Both the position numbers and the translations under genes were made by a program. Of a stretch of DNA of 64,000 nt, positions 54,501 to 63,110 are shown in pieces. The stretch lies in contig JAFYVH010000016.1 in NCBI GenBank assembly GCA_017549205.1, positions 1 through 64,000 on the forward strand, written 5' to 3'. The stretch comes from Clostridia bacterium. GTDB taxonomy: Bacteria > Bacillota > Clostridia > UBA1381 > UBA9506. The notes under the pieces are model-generated. The model saw nothing but the letters and a program-made list of their open reading frames with translations. It was not told the DNA's origin and did not search any database. Within the stretch, counting starts at the first letter, position 1, and every line of letters starts with the position of its first letter.

Positions 54501-54573
54501 GAGTGCTGCAGGGAAAAAATATAAGTGAAAAATTTAATGTTTTGATTTTTAACCAGGAAGGGACTGAGAAAAC

Positions 54574-55696
54574 ATGATAGAGTACGATCAATATCGTCTT
54601 GACCTTCACGCCATGGAGGATGTTATTTTAGAATTGAGGGATTCACTTTGACGTGGCAGGGCAAGAAGAAGAGATAAAAGCCTTAGAGGCACAGTCGGCG
54701 GATGAAAACTTTTGGAACGACATGGAAGCTTCGCAAAAAGTTTTGCAAAAACTAAAGCAGTTAAAGGCCAAGGTTGAGCGCTATTTTAACCTGTATAACA
54801 GTTGGGAAGATGCCGTAACCTTGTGCGAGCTTGCCATTGAAGAAAATGATGAAAGCCTGCTGCCTGAAATTGAAGAGGCTTATAAAAAGCTTTCAGAAGA
54901 CATGGAGTCTTTGCGGCTTGACACCCTGCTTTCAGGCAAATATGATGCCAACAACGCCATTATTTCGCTGCACCCCGGCGCCGGCGGCACAGAGGCGCAG
55001 GACTGGGCAGAGATGCTTTTGCGCATGTATCAGCATTGGGCAGAGCGTCGTGGCTTTTCGGTTGAAACCCTTGATTATCTGCCCGGCGATGAAGCCGGCA
55101 TAAAAAGTGTTACCATTCAGATTAACGGCGAAAATGCCTATGGCTATGCCAAATGTGAAAAAGGCGTGCATCGTCTGGTGCGATGTTCACCCTTTGATGC
55201 TTCCGGTCGCCGTCACACTTCTTTTGCATCGGTGGATGTTATGCCCGAAATCAGTGATGACATTGATGTGCAGATTAACCCCGACGATTTGAAAATTGAC
55301 ACCTTCCGTTCCGGTGGTGCCGGCGGACAGCATGTTAACAAGACAGACTCTGCCATCCGCATCACTCACATTCCCACTGGTGTTGTGGTTGCCTGCCAGA
55401 ACGAGCGTTCACAGCATCAGAACAAAGATACGGCGATGAAAATGCTTAAGGCAAAACTGGTGGAAATTGCCGAGCGTGAGCACAAAGAAAAAATTGACGA
55501 CTTAAAGGGCGACATGAAAGACATTGCCTGGGGCAGCCAGATTCGTTCCTATGTTTTCCACCCTTACAGCATGGTGAAAGACCATCGCACAAGTTGGGAA
55601 ACGGGTAACATCGGTGCTGTTATGGATGGCGATTTAGACCCCTTTATCAATGCCTATTTAAAGGGCGCAAGCCTGGGTACACTGCAGCTTAAATAG
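54574..55696 (+). CDS. prfB: Peptide chain release factor 2 with programmed +1 frameshift
   Basis: The reading begins at ATG 54574 (25 codons to CTT 54646-54648), meets in-frame TGA at 54649-54651, and continues in the +1 frame from GAC at 54650 to 55696, about 373 residues in all. The slip site CTT-TGA-C and the internal GAGGG Shine-Dalgarno-like element upstream (54636-54640) are those of classical RF2 autoregulation. Further marks are the SPF anticodon-like motif (CSPFDASGR) and the GGQ catalytic loop (GGAGGQHVNK). It lies downstream of secA. Confidence 0.95.
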
Positions 55697-55796
55697 TTCT
55701 ACAGAAAATGCATAAATTATGGCATAAAGTTGTACATGTTCTCATAGGATATATTGCAATTTGTAATTTTGTTATGGGTGCCGAGGAGGTTTTTCT

Positions 55797-56960
55797 ATGA
55801 TTAAAAAAATTGTATTTCTTGTGGCGGTCACAGCCCTGTTTTTAATGACACAGACAGGCGCCGTGCGACCAAAAACAATAGAATTTACCGATGTGACCGA
55901 TGACTATGCCTGGGCGCAGGAAGCCATTAGCGAACTGGTGGCAGAGGGCATTTTAGACGGAATGGGCGAGGGTCTTTATGCCCCCGATGAGCAGGTGACA
56001 AAGGAGCAATTTGCCAAAATGATGGCACTTGCCTTATCAACGGAACTGGGCGATGAGGGCATTCAGACCTACACCGATGTGCCCGGCGACCGCTGGTCTT
56101 TTCCTTACATAGAGGCGGTGCGCAATTACTTTCCTTTAGAAGAAGAGGGCCCCATTAACACCTTTGCGCCGGAGAGACCGTTCCTGCGGCAAGAGGTGGC
56201 AGCCACTATGGTCAGCGGCTTGGGACTTTCCGCATCTTCCAATGTGTTTAACAAGCAGGTTCTAGAGGAACTGTTTGCGGATTCTGATGAAGTTCGCCAG
56301 TCCATTAAAACACAGGTGACGGTTGCCGTTGAGCGTGGTATTCTTCGGGGTTCTGACGGTCTTTTAAGACCCAACGATCCGGTGACCCGTGCCGAAGCGG
56401 CGGTGTTTATTCACCGCATGATGCTTATTCGTGAGGGCAAGGGCGAGATTTCATTTGTAACAAACACACCCATTGTGGGTGAAAGCCAGGTCACTTTAGA
56501 GCAGGCGAAAGCCTGGGCAACCAAGCGGGGCGCTCATCAGCGGTTTATTGATGCGGCGGATATTTATTGGAAATATGGTGAAATCACCGGTATTCGTCCT
56601 GAAATCCTATATGCGCAGGCTGCCAAAGAAACTGGCTATGGCAAATATGGCGGCAGGGTGCTGCCCGAGCAGAACAACTGGGCAGGTATTAAAACCGCAA
56701 CAGCTAACGGCGACGGCACCTATGACCACGAATGTTTTGAAACCCCCGATGACGGCATCCGGGCGCATTTTAATCACATGTCGGCCTATTTAGGTCTTGA
56801 GCCTGTGGGTGAGCCTCACGGACGCTATTACACAGCTTGCCGCACGGCCTGGGCAGGCACCGTTAAAACCGTCGAAGAGCTGGGAAACAAATGGGCGCCG
56901 GAGCACACCTATGGCTATAGCTTGGTGGTTAAGTTCTTAATGCCCATGATGAGTGAATAA
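55797..56960 (+). CDS. SLH-domain glucosaminidase-type surface protein
   Basis: A 387-residue secreted protein: a signal peptide (about 1-22), three S-layer-homology repeats (about 28-215; FTDV..D.WAQEAISELVAEGILDG, then TYTDV and FADSDEVR) and a C-terminal mannosyl-glycoprotein endo-beta-N-acetylglucosaminidase-like domain (about 235-385) with the catalytic Glu in AAKETGYGKYGG. SLH repeats bind pyruvylated cell-wall polymers, so it is a wall-bound peptidoglycan hydrolase. GAGGAGG precedes the ATG. Confidence 0.92.
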   Translation: MIKKIVFLVAVTALFLMTQTGAVRPKTIEFTDVTDDYAWAQEAISELVAEGILDGMGEGLYAPDEQVTKEQFAKMMALALSTELGDEGIQTYTDVPGDRWSFPYIEAVRNYFPLEEEGPINTFAPERPFLRQEVAATMVSGLGLSASSNVFNKQVLEELFADSDEVRQSIKTQVTVAVERGILRGSDGLLRPNDPVTRAEAAVFIHRMMLIREGKGEISFVTNTPIVGESQVTLEQAKAWATKRGAHQRFIDAADIYWKYGEITGIRPEILYAQAAKETGYGKYGGRVLPEQNNWAGIKTATANGDGTYDHECFETPDDGIRAHFNHMSAYLGLEPVGEPHGRYYTACRTAWAGTVKTVEELGNKWAPEHTYGYSLVVKFLMPMMSE

Positions 56961-56986
56961 AAATTTTAAAAATGGAAAAAAATATC

Positions 56987-57015
56987 TTGACAAACAAAAA
57001 CATATGTTGTATACT
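56987..57015 (+). promoter_or_regulatory. infC operon promoter
   Basis: TTGACA (56987-56992) and TATACT (57010-57015) are 17 bases apart, upstream of the leader of infC-rpmI-rplT. Confidence 0.88.
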
Positions 57016-57019
57016 ATGA

Positions 57020-57173
57020 AAGTACGAGTAAGCGGAAACATTGGTTTTCCACCATCAGGCTAAGCCGATATGGTCAATATGCTTTTTGTGAGTATATTTG
57101 CGGATAGGCTATGCCTGTCCGCTTTTTTGTCCTCAGGAACGATCCTGAAAAACTGAGTGGAGGTGCTTTTAAC
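57020..57173 (+). promoter_or_regulatory. L20-type autoregulatory leader of infC-rpmI-rplT
   Basis: The leader of about 150 bases contains an internal terminator: GCGGATAGGC (57100-57109) pairs with GCCTGTCCGC (57113-57122), then TTTTTT (57123-57128). In Firmicutes ribosomal protein L20 represses this operon through such an attenuator. The upstream part should hold the antiterminator and the L20 site; I only identify the terminator with confidence. Confidence 0.7.
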
Positions 57174-57689
57174 ATTAGTAAGCAGGAAATGAAGATTAAT
57201 GAAGAGATCAGAGTTAACGAGGTTCGTCTTGTAGGTCCCGATGGTGAACAGTTGGGCATTATGGACACCAACGCAGCCCTTGATCTTGCGTATCAGAAAA
57301 ATTTAGATTTGGTTTTAATTGCCCCCAAGGCAGAGCCGCCGGTTTGTAAAGTGATGGATTATGGTAAATACAAATTTGAGCTGGCCAAGCGTGATAAGGA
57401 AGCACGGAAAAATCAAAAAGTCGTTAATATTAAAGAAATTCGCATTTCTTCTTCTATTGACGAGCATGATTTTGATACGAAAGTTAATCATGCCAAAAAG
57501 TTTTTGCAGGATGGCGACAAGGTTAAGGTTTCGATTCGTTTTAGAGGCAGAGAGATTCATCACTCTGCGCTGGGTGCAAAAAGCTTAGAGCGTTTTCGTG
57601 ATGCTCTGGCCGATTTCGGCACAGCCGACAAGGCACCCAAGCTTGAAGGTCGAAGCATGAGCATGATGATTTCGCCTAAAAAAGACTGA
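57174..57689 (+). CDS. infC: Translation initiation factor IF-3
   Basis: A 171-residue factor that prevents 50S joining and checks start-codon selection. The N-domain begins NEEIRVNEVRLVGPDGEQLG, the linker is Lys-rich, and the C-domain has EIRISSSIDEHDFDTKV and KVKVSIRFRGRE. The start codon is ATT at 57174, eight bases after a perfect GGAGGTG; infC commonly uses ATT-type starts so that IF-3 represses its own initiation. An ATG frame from 57111 lies inside the terminator hairpin and is rejected. Confidence 0.95.
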   Translation: MSKQEMKINEEIRVNEVRLVGPDGEQLGIMDTNAALDLAYQKNLDLVLIAPKAEPPVCKVMDYGKYKFELAKRDKEARKNQKVVNIKEIRISSSIDEHDFDTKVNHAKKFLQDGDKVKVSIRFRGREIHHSALGAKSLERFRDALADFGTADKAPKLEGRSMSMMISPKKD

Positions 57690-57741
57690 GACATTTTCGT
57701 TAGTACATTATTAATTATAGAGTGGAAGGGAGTACCAAACT

Positions 57742-57939
57742 ATGCCTAAGATTAAAACACACAGGGCTTCAGCAAAACGGTTCAAGGTAACCAAAAACGG
57801 TAAAATCAAGATGAAACACGCGTACAAAAGTCACATTCTGAACAAGAAGTCGACTAAGAGAAAACGTCAGTTGCGTAAGGGCGCCTATGCTTGTGATGCA
57901 AACGCCAAGGTAATCAAGAAACTGATTCCCTACAAATAA
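57742..57939 (+). CDS. rpmI: Ribosomal protein L35
   Basis: A 65-residue, very basic protein of the 50S subunit with the usual [14 protein letters not shown] start and [17 protein letters not shown] stretch. GGAAGGGAG precedes the ATG. It lies between infC and rplT in the conserved order. Confidence 0.98.
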   Translation: MPKIKTHRASAKRFKVTKNGKIKMKHAYKSHILNKKSTKRKRQLRKGAYACDANAKVIKKLIPYK

Positions 57940-57975
57940 TAACCACGATTTGAGAAAATTCAGGAGGTAAGAAAA

Positions 57976-58329
57976 ATGGCAAGAGTAAAAGGCGCAATCA
58001 ATACGCGCAAAAGACATAAACGAATCTTAAAGCTGGCCAAAGGTTACAGAGGCGGCAAGAGCAAGCTGTTCAGAACAGCTAAGCAGGCGGTTATGAAATC
58101 TCTGTCCTATGCTTATGTAGGCAGAAAGCAGAAAAAACGCGATTTCCGTCGTCTGTGGATTGCCAGAATCAGCGCACAGGCAAAGGCATGCGGCATGAAC
58201 TATTCAACCTTTATGAACGGCCTGAAAAAAGCTGGCATCGAGATGAACAGAAAAATGCTGGCTGAAATCGCTGTTAGCGATAAAGAAGGCTTTGCTGCTT
58301 TAGTTGAAAAAGCAAAAGCCAGCCTGTAA
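57976..58329 (+). CDS. rplT: Ribosomal protein L20
   Basis: A 117-residue basic protein of the 50S subunit, needed for early assembly and the repressor of this operon. It shows the family form [23 protein letters not shown], the [15 protein letters not shown] stretch and the conserved [23 protein letters not shown] precedes the ATG. A terminator lies 25 bases downstream. Confidence 0.98.
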   Translation: MARVKGAINTRKRHKRILKLAKGYRGGKSKLFRTAKQAVMKSLSYAYVGRKQKKRDFRRLWIARISAQAKACGMNYSTFMNGLKKAGIEMNRKMLAEIAVSDKEGFAALVEKAKASL

Positions 58330-58352
58330 AAAAACAATATTGATTATAAAGA

Positions 58353-58392
58353 GTGGGCTTTTACTACTTAGTTAGTGAAAGCCCCTTTTTGC
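58353..58392 (+). terminator. Terminator of infC-rpmI-rplT
   Basis: GGGCTTTTACTA (58355-58366) pairs with TAGTGAAAGCCC (58373-58384), followed by CTTTTT. Confidence 0.88.
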
Positions 58393-58426
58393 AAAAGAAA
58401 TGCTTTTAAAAAAGGCAGGGATGATT

Positions 58427-59074
58427 GTGAAAACAAAATTGATTTTTGTCCGCCATGGAGAAGCAACCGGCAACATTGACCGCATTTTTCACGGCTTTAC
58501 CAATTCAGAACTCACAAAAAACGGACGCATGCAGGCAGAGCGGGTGGCAGAGCGACTATCAAAAGAAAAAATTGATTATATCTGCTCCAGCGACTTAAAG
58601 CGTGCCTATGAAACCGCCTGCACCATTGCAAAGCATCATGGTCTGTCAGTAGACATCCGCCCTGCTTTTCGCGAAATTAACGGCGGTCTGTGGGAAAACA
58701 ACCCCTGGGATGATTTGCCAAACCTGTTCCCTGAAAGTTATGACCTGTGGATTAACGAGCCACACGCTCTGCAAATGCCCGAGGGCGAGAGCATGGTGGG
58801 CTTTTTTGAACGGCTGCGCAAAGAAACCGAGGCGGTGATGAGAGAACATGCCGGCAAAACGGTTTGCATTGTTGCTCATGGCACAGTTGTGCGGGTGCTG
58901 AATTGCTACTGCGTGGGTAAACCCTTAACCCAGCTCAATGACATCCGTTGGTGCGACAACGCCGCCATTACAGTGGCAGAGCATGGCGAAGAGGGTTTTC
59001 AGCTGCTCGTTGACGGAGACAATTCCCACCTTTCAGACATTTCCACCATTGCCAATCAAAGCTGGTGGAAATAA
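58427..59074 (+). CDS. Histidine phosphatase superfamily protein
   Basis: A 215-residue cytoplasmic phosphatase with the RHG catalytic motif (FVRHGEATGN, His near residue 10), a second catalytic His in VAHGTVVR, and Arg/Glu residues in SSDLKRAYET and REINGG. It may act on phosphoglycerate, cobalamin-type or other phosphorylated metabolites; the substrate cannot be read. The start is taken as GTG 58427, six bases after AGGG; in-frame ATGs at 58400 and 58421 are alternatives with less suitable spacing. A terminator follows. Confidence 0.9.
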   Translation: MKTKLIFVRHGEATGNIDRIFHGFTNSELTKNGRMQAERVAERLSKEKIDYICSSDLKRAYETACTIAKHHGLSVDIRPAFREINGGLWENNPWDDLPNLFPESYDLWINEPHALQMPEGESMVGFFERLRKETEAVMREHAGKTVCIVAHGTVVRVLNCYCVGKPLTQLNDIRWCDNAAITVAEHGEEGFQLLVDGDNSHLSDISTIANQSWWK

Positions 59075-59098
59075 TTACAGAGTTATAAAAAGAAACAT

Positions 59099-59137
59099 AA
59101 AAAAGCCGCAGAGACAGAGTCTTGCGGTTTTTTTATG
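59099..59137 (+). terminator. Terminator of the histidine phosphatase gene
   Basis: CCGCA.AGAC pairs with GTCT.TGCGG, followed by TTTTTTT. Confidence 0.85.
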
Positions 59138-59180
59138 TTTAAAGAAAGACAGATAGTGCTATGAATGGCAGATTGTGCTA

Positions 59181-59209
59181 TTGTGTGGGTTGCTTTTTTA
59201 TGTTATACT
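59181..59209 (+). promoter_or_regulatory. Candidate promoter of the hypothetical gene at 59.3 kb
   Basis: TTGTGT (59181-59186) and TATACT (59204-59209) are 17 bases apart, with a TG before the -10 box. Confidence 0.6.
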
Positions 59210-59306
59210 GAATATGTAATGAAAAAGAAAATCTAAAGAAACAAACGCACCACCCGCAAAATAGAAAATTGTCAAGGGATTTTAAGGTGGAATTTGTGGA
59301 AAAGAG

Positions 59307-59762
59307 ATGGCATACATGGGGAAAAAGATATTTTTAATTATGATTGTTTTGGCGCTGGTTTTTCTAATTGGTGGCGTTTCATGTTATAAGATATTAAATC
59401 CAAACGATGCCCCTGCGACAAATCGAGATATTGCAGTTAGTGAAATGAAACCTGACAGTGATATTGTTGAAATACCACTTGACAGCGTTAAAGGCATAAC
59501 ACAACAAGAAGCAGAAGAGCTATGCCATTTGATTTTGGGGGAGAAAGACGAAGAAACTGGATTTATATTTTCCTTTGGTACTTCGGGCGCTGTTGAAACA
59601 CAAGGAAAGCAATATTATGTAATACGAGCCTCATGGCTGGTGGATAACAGCCACTTGTCCTACATTGGAGATTTTTTTGTCTCGGCAGATGGCAAAGAGA
59701 TGTATGACGGAACAGCTTTTCAGGGTGAATACATAATGGAAAAGGTAATTTGGAGAGAATGA
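59307..59762 (+). CDS. Hypothetical single-pass exported protein
   Basis: A 151-residue protein: an N-terminal hydrophobic segment (about 7-27, ending GGVSC) that could be a signal anchor or a poor lipobox, then an acidic region and a C-terminal alpha/beta domain (about 60-151: QQEAEELCHLILGE..., YYVIRASWLVDN, GDFFVSADGKEMYDG). The pattern resembles small PepSY-like or lipoprotein domains of Clostridia, but I do not assign a family. ATG 59307 and ATG 59316 are both possible starts; GGAAAAGAG abuts the first. It precedes the GH3 gene by 85 bases. Confidence 0.72.
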   Translation: MAYMGKKIFLIMIVLALVFLIGGVSCYKILNPNDAPATNRDIAVSEMKPDSDIVEIPLDSVKGITQQEAEELCHLILGEKDEETGFIFSFGTSGAVETQGKQYYVIRASWLVDNSHLSYIGDFFVSADGKEMYDGTAFQGEYIMEKVIWRE

Positions 59763-59847
59763 TTTATCTTTAAACAAAATGACGCATGGATTACAATGGC
59801 CATAAAAGAGATCCTGTCAAAGAAGCGAAATATTAGGAGGAGATTTT

Positions 59848-61974
59848 GTGGAAAGAAAAATTGAGAAGCTTATATCTGAGATGACCCTTGACGAAAAGCT
59901 GGGACAGTTGACACAGGAGGTCACAAATGTCTCGAGCATTGATAAACTTTCAAAGCTTGCGGAACAAGGCATGTTGGGTTCGTGTCTTTTAACGGACACC
60001 CCTTGGGCAGGCAGCGTGACAATGGAGGGCATTTCCGTTTCTTATTTGAATAAAATTCAAAGGGCAGCTGTGGAGAAAAGCCGTTTGGGCATTCCTGTTA
60101 TGTATGGCTGCGATATTATCCACGGGTCAAAAACCATTTTCCCCATTCCGCTGGCGCAGGCTGCCACATGGGATTATGACCTGATTCGTGATGCTGCATC
60201 TGTCATGTCAGAAGAAGCAAGCTATGACTCTATTCATTGGACCTTTGCACCCATGCTTGATATCTGCTGCGACCCCAGATGGGGCAGAATTATTGAAACA
60301 CCCGGCGAAGACCCTCTCATTGGTCAGATGTTTGCAAAGGCATCTGTTGAGGGCATTCAGGGCAAGGACATGTCTGAAAAGGGCAAACTTGCTGCATGTG
60401 CCAAGCACTATATTGGCTATGGCGCGTCCTCCGGCGGCAGAGATAAAGACGGAACAGAATGGTCGGACTATTCATTGAGAAACCGCGCTCTTCCGGCATT
60501 TAAAGCGGCGATTGACGAAAATGTTGCCACGGTTATGAGTGCCTTTAATGAAATCAGCGGACAGCCGGCAACCTCAAGCAAATACCATCTCACCGACCTT
60601 TTAAAAGGTGAGCTTGGATTTGACGGATTTGTTGTAAGCGATTTTGATGCGGTGAAGAGACTTACCTGTCAGGGCGTTTCAGACAACGATGAAACCTCTG
60701 CTGTTTTAGCTATCAATGCCGGTGTGGACATGGACATGGCAGACGGCCTTTATAAAAATAATCTAAAAAGTGCGGTGGAAAAAGGTCTGGTTTCCATGTC
60801 TGTCATTGACGAAGCCGTGCGCCGTGTGCTCAGAATTAAATTCAGAATGGGTCTTTTTGATAACCCCTATGCCGATGAGAATGTTTCCCCTGAAGAATAT
60901 ATGAAAAAGGAATATCTTGAAAAAGCAAAGCAGGTAAGTATGCATGCCATGGTGCTTTTGCAAAATAACGGCGTCCTGCCCCTTGCAAAAGGCACCAAGG
61001 TTAGCGTGAAAGGTCCTATGGCTGAGGAAAAACCGGCACTTTTAGGCAGCTGGCATGCAGAGGGACAGGCAGATGATGTTGTTTCTCTTGGTGAAGGCAT
61101 TCAAAAGATTAACGGAGAAGAAAATACTTTTGTGCACCCGTGTACGCAAGAGGATATGTACTGTAATGATGATTTTTCCAATGTCTATATTGTTGCTGTC
61201 GGCGAATCTGAAAAAGTCACGGGAGAAGGCTGCACCATTTCCAACATTGAGCTTTCCGGCAGACAGGTTGATTGCATAAGGGCAGCAAAAGAGCTTGGAA
61301 AAAAGGTGGTTGCCGTTATATTTGCGGGTCGTCCCCTTGCCATCACCTCCATTGTGCCCTATTGTGATGCCATCTTGTGGGCGTGGCACGGCGGAACCAT
61401 GTGTGGCGAGGCTGCGGCAGAAATTATTTTTGGCGACTTTAATCCCTCGGGCAAGCTGCCTGTGACAATCCCGCGCTCAACAGGGCAGATACCCATTTGC
61501 TACAATCATCAAAGAAATGAATATGTAAAGGCATGGTATTCAACCCATCATCGTTATGTTTCAAAAGACTCGTTAAGCACGCCGCTTTTTGAGTTCGGCT
61601 TTGGATTATCCTATTCAGATTACCAATACAGCAATTTTGAATATCGCTTTAATTCTGCTTGTCAGCAGGCAGAAATCAGCTTTGATGTTACCAATTCAGG
61701 CGACCATGAGGGCTATGAGATTGCACAATGCTACATTTGCGATATTGTTGCAAGCATGTCAAGACCTGTCAAAGAATTAAAAGCATTTGAAAAAATTCAC
61801 CTTAAAAAAGGCGAAACGAAAAAAGTCACCTTAACACTCAGTAAGGACGATTTATCCTTCTATGACGGAAGAGGTAATTTTGTTTTTGAAGAGGGCGAAT
61901 TCAGAATAGAGATTGGCAAAAGCAGCAGCAATATTTGTTTTGAAACCACAGAGTATATATCATTTGAATCGTAA
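59848..61974 (+). CDS. Glycoside hydrolase family 3 beta-glycosidase
   Basis: A 708-residue enzyme with the full GH3 layout: a TIM barrel (about 1-330), a second alpha/beta sandwich (about 365-555) and a C-terminal fibronectin type III-like domain (about 615-700). The nucleophile Asp is in VVSDFDAV near residue 273, with substrate marks KHYIGYG and RWGR. No signal peptide, so it acts in the cytoplasm on imported beta-glucosides or xylosides. The start is GTG after AGGAGGAG. Confidence 0.93.
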   Translation: MERKIEKLISEMTLDEKLGQLTQEVTNVSSIDKLSKLAEQGMLGSCLLTDTPWAGSVTMEGISVSYLNKIQRAAVEKSRLGIPVMYGCDIIHGSKTIFPIPLAQAATWDYDLIRDAASVMSEEASYDSIHWTFAPMLDICCDPRWGRIIETPGEDPLIGQMFAKASVEGIQGKDMSEKGKLAACAKHYIGYGASSGGRDKDGTEWSDYSLRNRALPAFKAAIDENVATVMSAFNEISGQPATSSKYHLTDLLKGELGFDGFVVSDFDAVKRLTCQGVSDNDETSAVLAINAGVDMDMADGLYKNNLKSAVEKGLVSMSVIDEAVRRVLRIKFRMGLFDNPYADENVSPEEYMKKEYLEKAKQVSMHAMVLLQNNGVLPLAKGTKVSVKGPMAEEKPALLGSWHAEGQADDVVSLGEGIQKINGEENTFVHPCTQEDMYCNDDFSNVYIVAVGESEKVTGEGCTISNIELSGRQVDCIRAAKELGKKVVAVIFAGRPLAITSIVPYCDAILWAWHGGTMCGEAAAEIIFGDFNPSGKLPVTIPRSTGQIPICYNHQRNEYVKAWYSTHHRYVSKDSLSTPLFEFGFGLSYSDYQYSNFEYRFNSACQQAEISFDVTNSGDHEGYEIAQCYICDIVASMSRPVKELKAFEKIHLKKGETKKVTLTLSKDDLSFYDGRGNFVFEEGEFRIEIGKSSSNICFETTEYISFES

Positions 61975-61993
61975 AAAAGGGATAGGTGAGTTT

Positions 61994-62980
61994 ATGAAAA
62001 AACTTTTATCCATTTTGCTTGTTGTGGTGCTTGGTGCCGGCGTGACCTGTGCCTTTGCCACAAACTCTGCATCAGAGTGGGCCAAAGAAGAGATTGAAAA
62101 GGCAACCCGGTTGGGTTTTGTTTCAGAAGAGCTGCAAAATAGCTATCGGGAGAACATCACCCGTGCCGAATTTGCCAAAACGGCGGTGCTCTTTGCTGTT
62201 ATGAAATTTAACATGGACTTTGAAGATGCCTTAAGCACCTATTTGCAGGTGCATGTTGACCAGGGAGAGCCCCTTTCTTTTAAAGCAGACACCTTCTCTG
62301 ATGTTAAGGATACACCCAACGCGTATTATGTCGACTGGGCGTATACTCTTGGCATTGTAGAAGGCCGCGGTGACGGTATTTTTGATCCCGATGCACCCAT
62401 CACAAGAGAAGAGGCAGCCACCATGCTGCTCCGGGTTTATTTCTGCTATGGCAGCGGTGTTAAGCTTGGCCCCAAAAGTGAGGGTGTGGACAGCTTTTCA
62501 GACGTAAGCGCCATTTCAAGCTGGGCCGATACGGCGGTGCGGTATATGTACCAATGGGATGTGATGCATGGCGTTTCAGATACAGAGTTCGACCCCAAGG
62601 GAACCTACACCCGTGAGCAATGCCTTGCTACATTTTTGCGGCTTAATGAGGTGTATAGCCATCCCGTTCTTTTGCAGTATGGTGAAATGGTGAGCCAGGT
62701 AGAAGCGCTGCCCGGTTACACAGAGATTTATAGAGGCGAAAGTGAGCGGTACACGATTATGTATGGCACTTACAAGGCTGAGCAGAAAACAGAGACATGT
62801 CTGTGGATTATCAATAAGAATTCCTGTGGCAGACGAAATGTTATCAGCCAGATTCCCAAAGAGGCAGCCCTTGGCGACTTTATCTTAAATGACGGCGACG
62901 AGCTGCACTGTGAAGACACAAAAACCGGTATTTTTTATGTAATCGACTTGGCCGCAGCCGAGGTGGCTGTTCTTTCATAA
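61994..62980 (+). CDS. SLH-domain surface protein
   Basis: A 328-residue exported protein: a signal peptide (about 1-24), then S-layer-homology repeats (about 25-220) with the pattern FSDVKDTPNAYYVDWAYTLGIVEG and FSDVSAISSWADTAVRYM. The remaining C-terminal 100 residues (YTEIYRGESERYTIMYGTYK...) form an unassigned domain. It is expected on the cell wall. ATG 61994 follows AGGTGAG; a longer frame from 61913 overlaps the GH3 end and is rejected. It follows the GH3 gene by 19 bases. Confidence 0.9.
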   Translation: MKKLLSILLVVVLGAGVTCAFATNSASEWAKEEIEKATRLGFVSEELQNSYRENITRAEFAKTAVLFAVMKFNMDFEDALSTYLQVHVDQGEPLSFKADTFSDVKDTPNAYYVDWAYTLGIVEGRGDGIFDPDAPITREEAATMLLRVYFCYGSGVKLGPKSEGVDSFSDVSAISSWADTAVRYMYQWDVMHGVSDTEFDPKGTYTREQCLATFLRLNEVYSHPVLLQYGEMVSQVEALPGYTEIYRGESERYTIMYGTYKAEQKTETCLWIINKNSCGRRNVISQIPKEAALGDFILNDGDELHCEDTKTGIFYVIDLAAAEVAVLS

Positions 62981-63045
62981 ATAAGATAGCGGCCGCACAA
63001 CAAACAAAAAAGAGAAAATTCTTTCTGGTTTAGTATGCTTTATTG

Positions 63046-63074
63046 TTGCAAAAACCCTGTATTTGTTGTATAAT
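63046..63074 (+). promoter_or_regulatory. ychF promoter
   Basis: TTGCAA (63046-63051) and TATAAT (63069-63074) are 17 bases apart, 37 bases before the ychF start. Confidence 0.8.
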
Positions 63075-63110
63075 AATACCACTGCTAATAAGAAAGGTTT
63101 TTGATAGATC

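Noticed and set aside
54653-55696. prfB as a simple frame starting at GTG 54653
   Set aside because: The upstream 25 codons, the CTT-TGA-C slip site and the internal GAGGG element show a programmed frameshift, so the shorter reading is incomplete.
57111-57173. infC start at ATG 57111
   Set aside because: This ATG lies in the loop and stem of the attenuator; the perfect ribosome site points to ATT at 57174.
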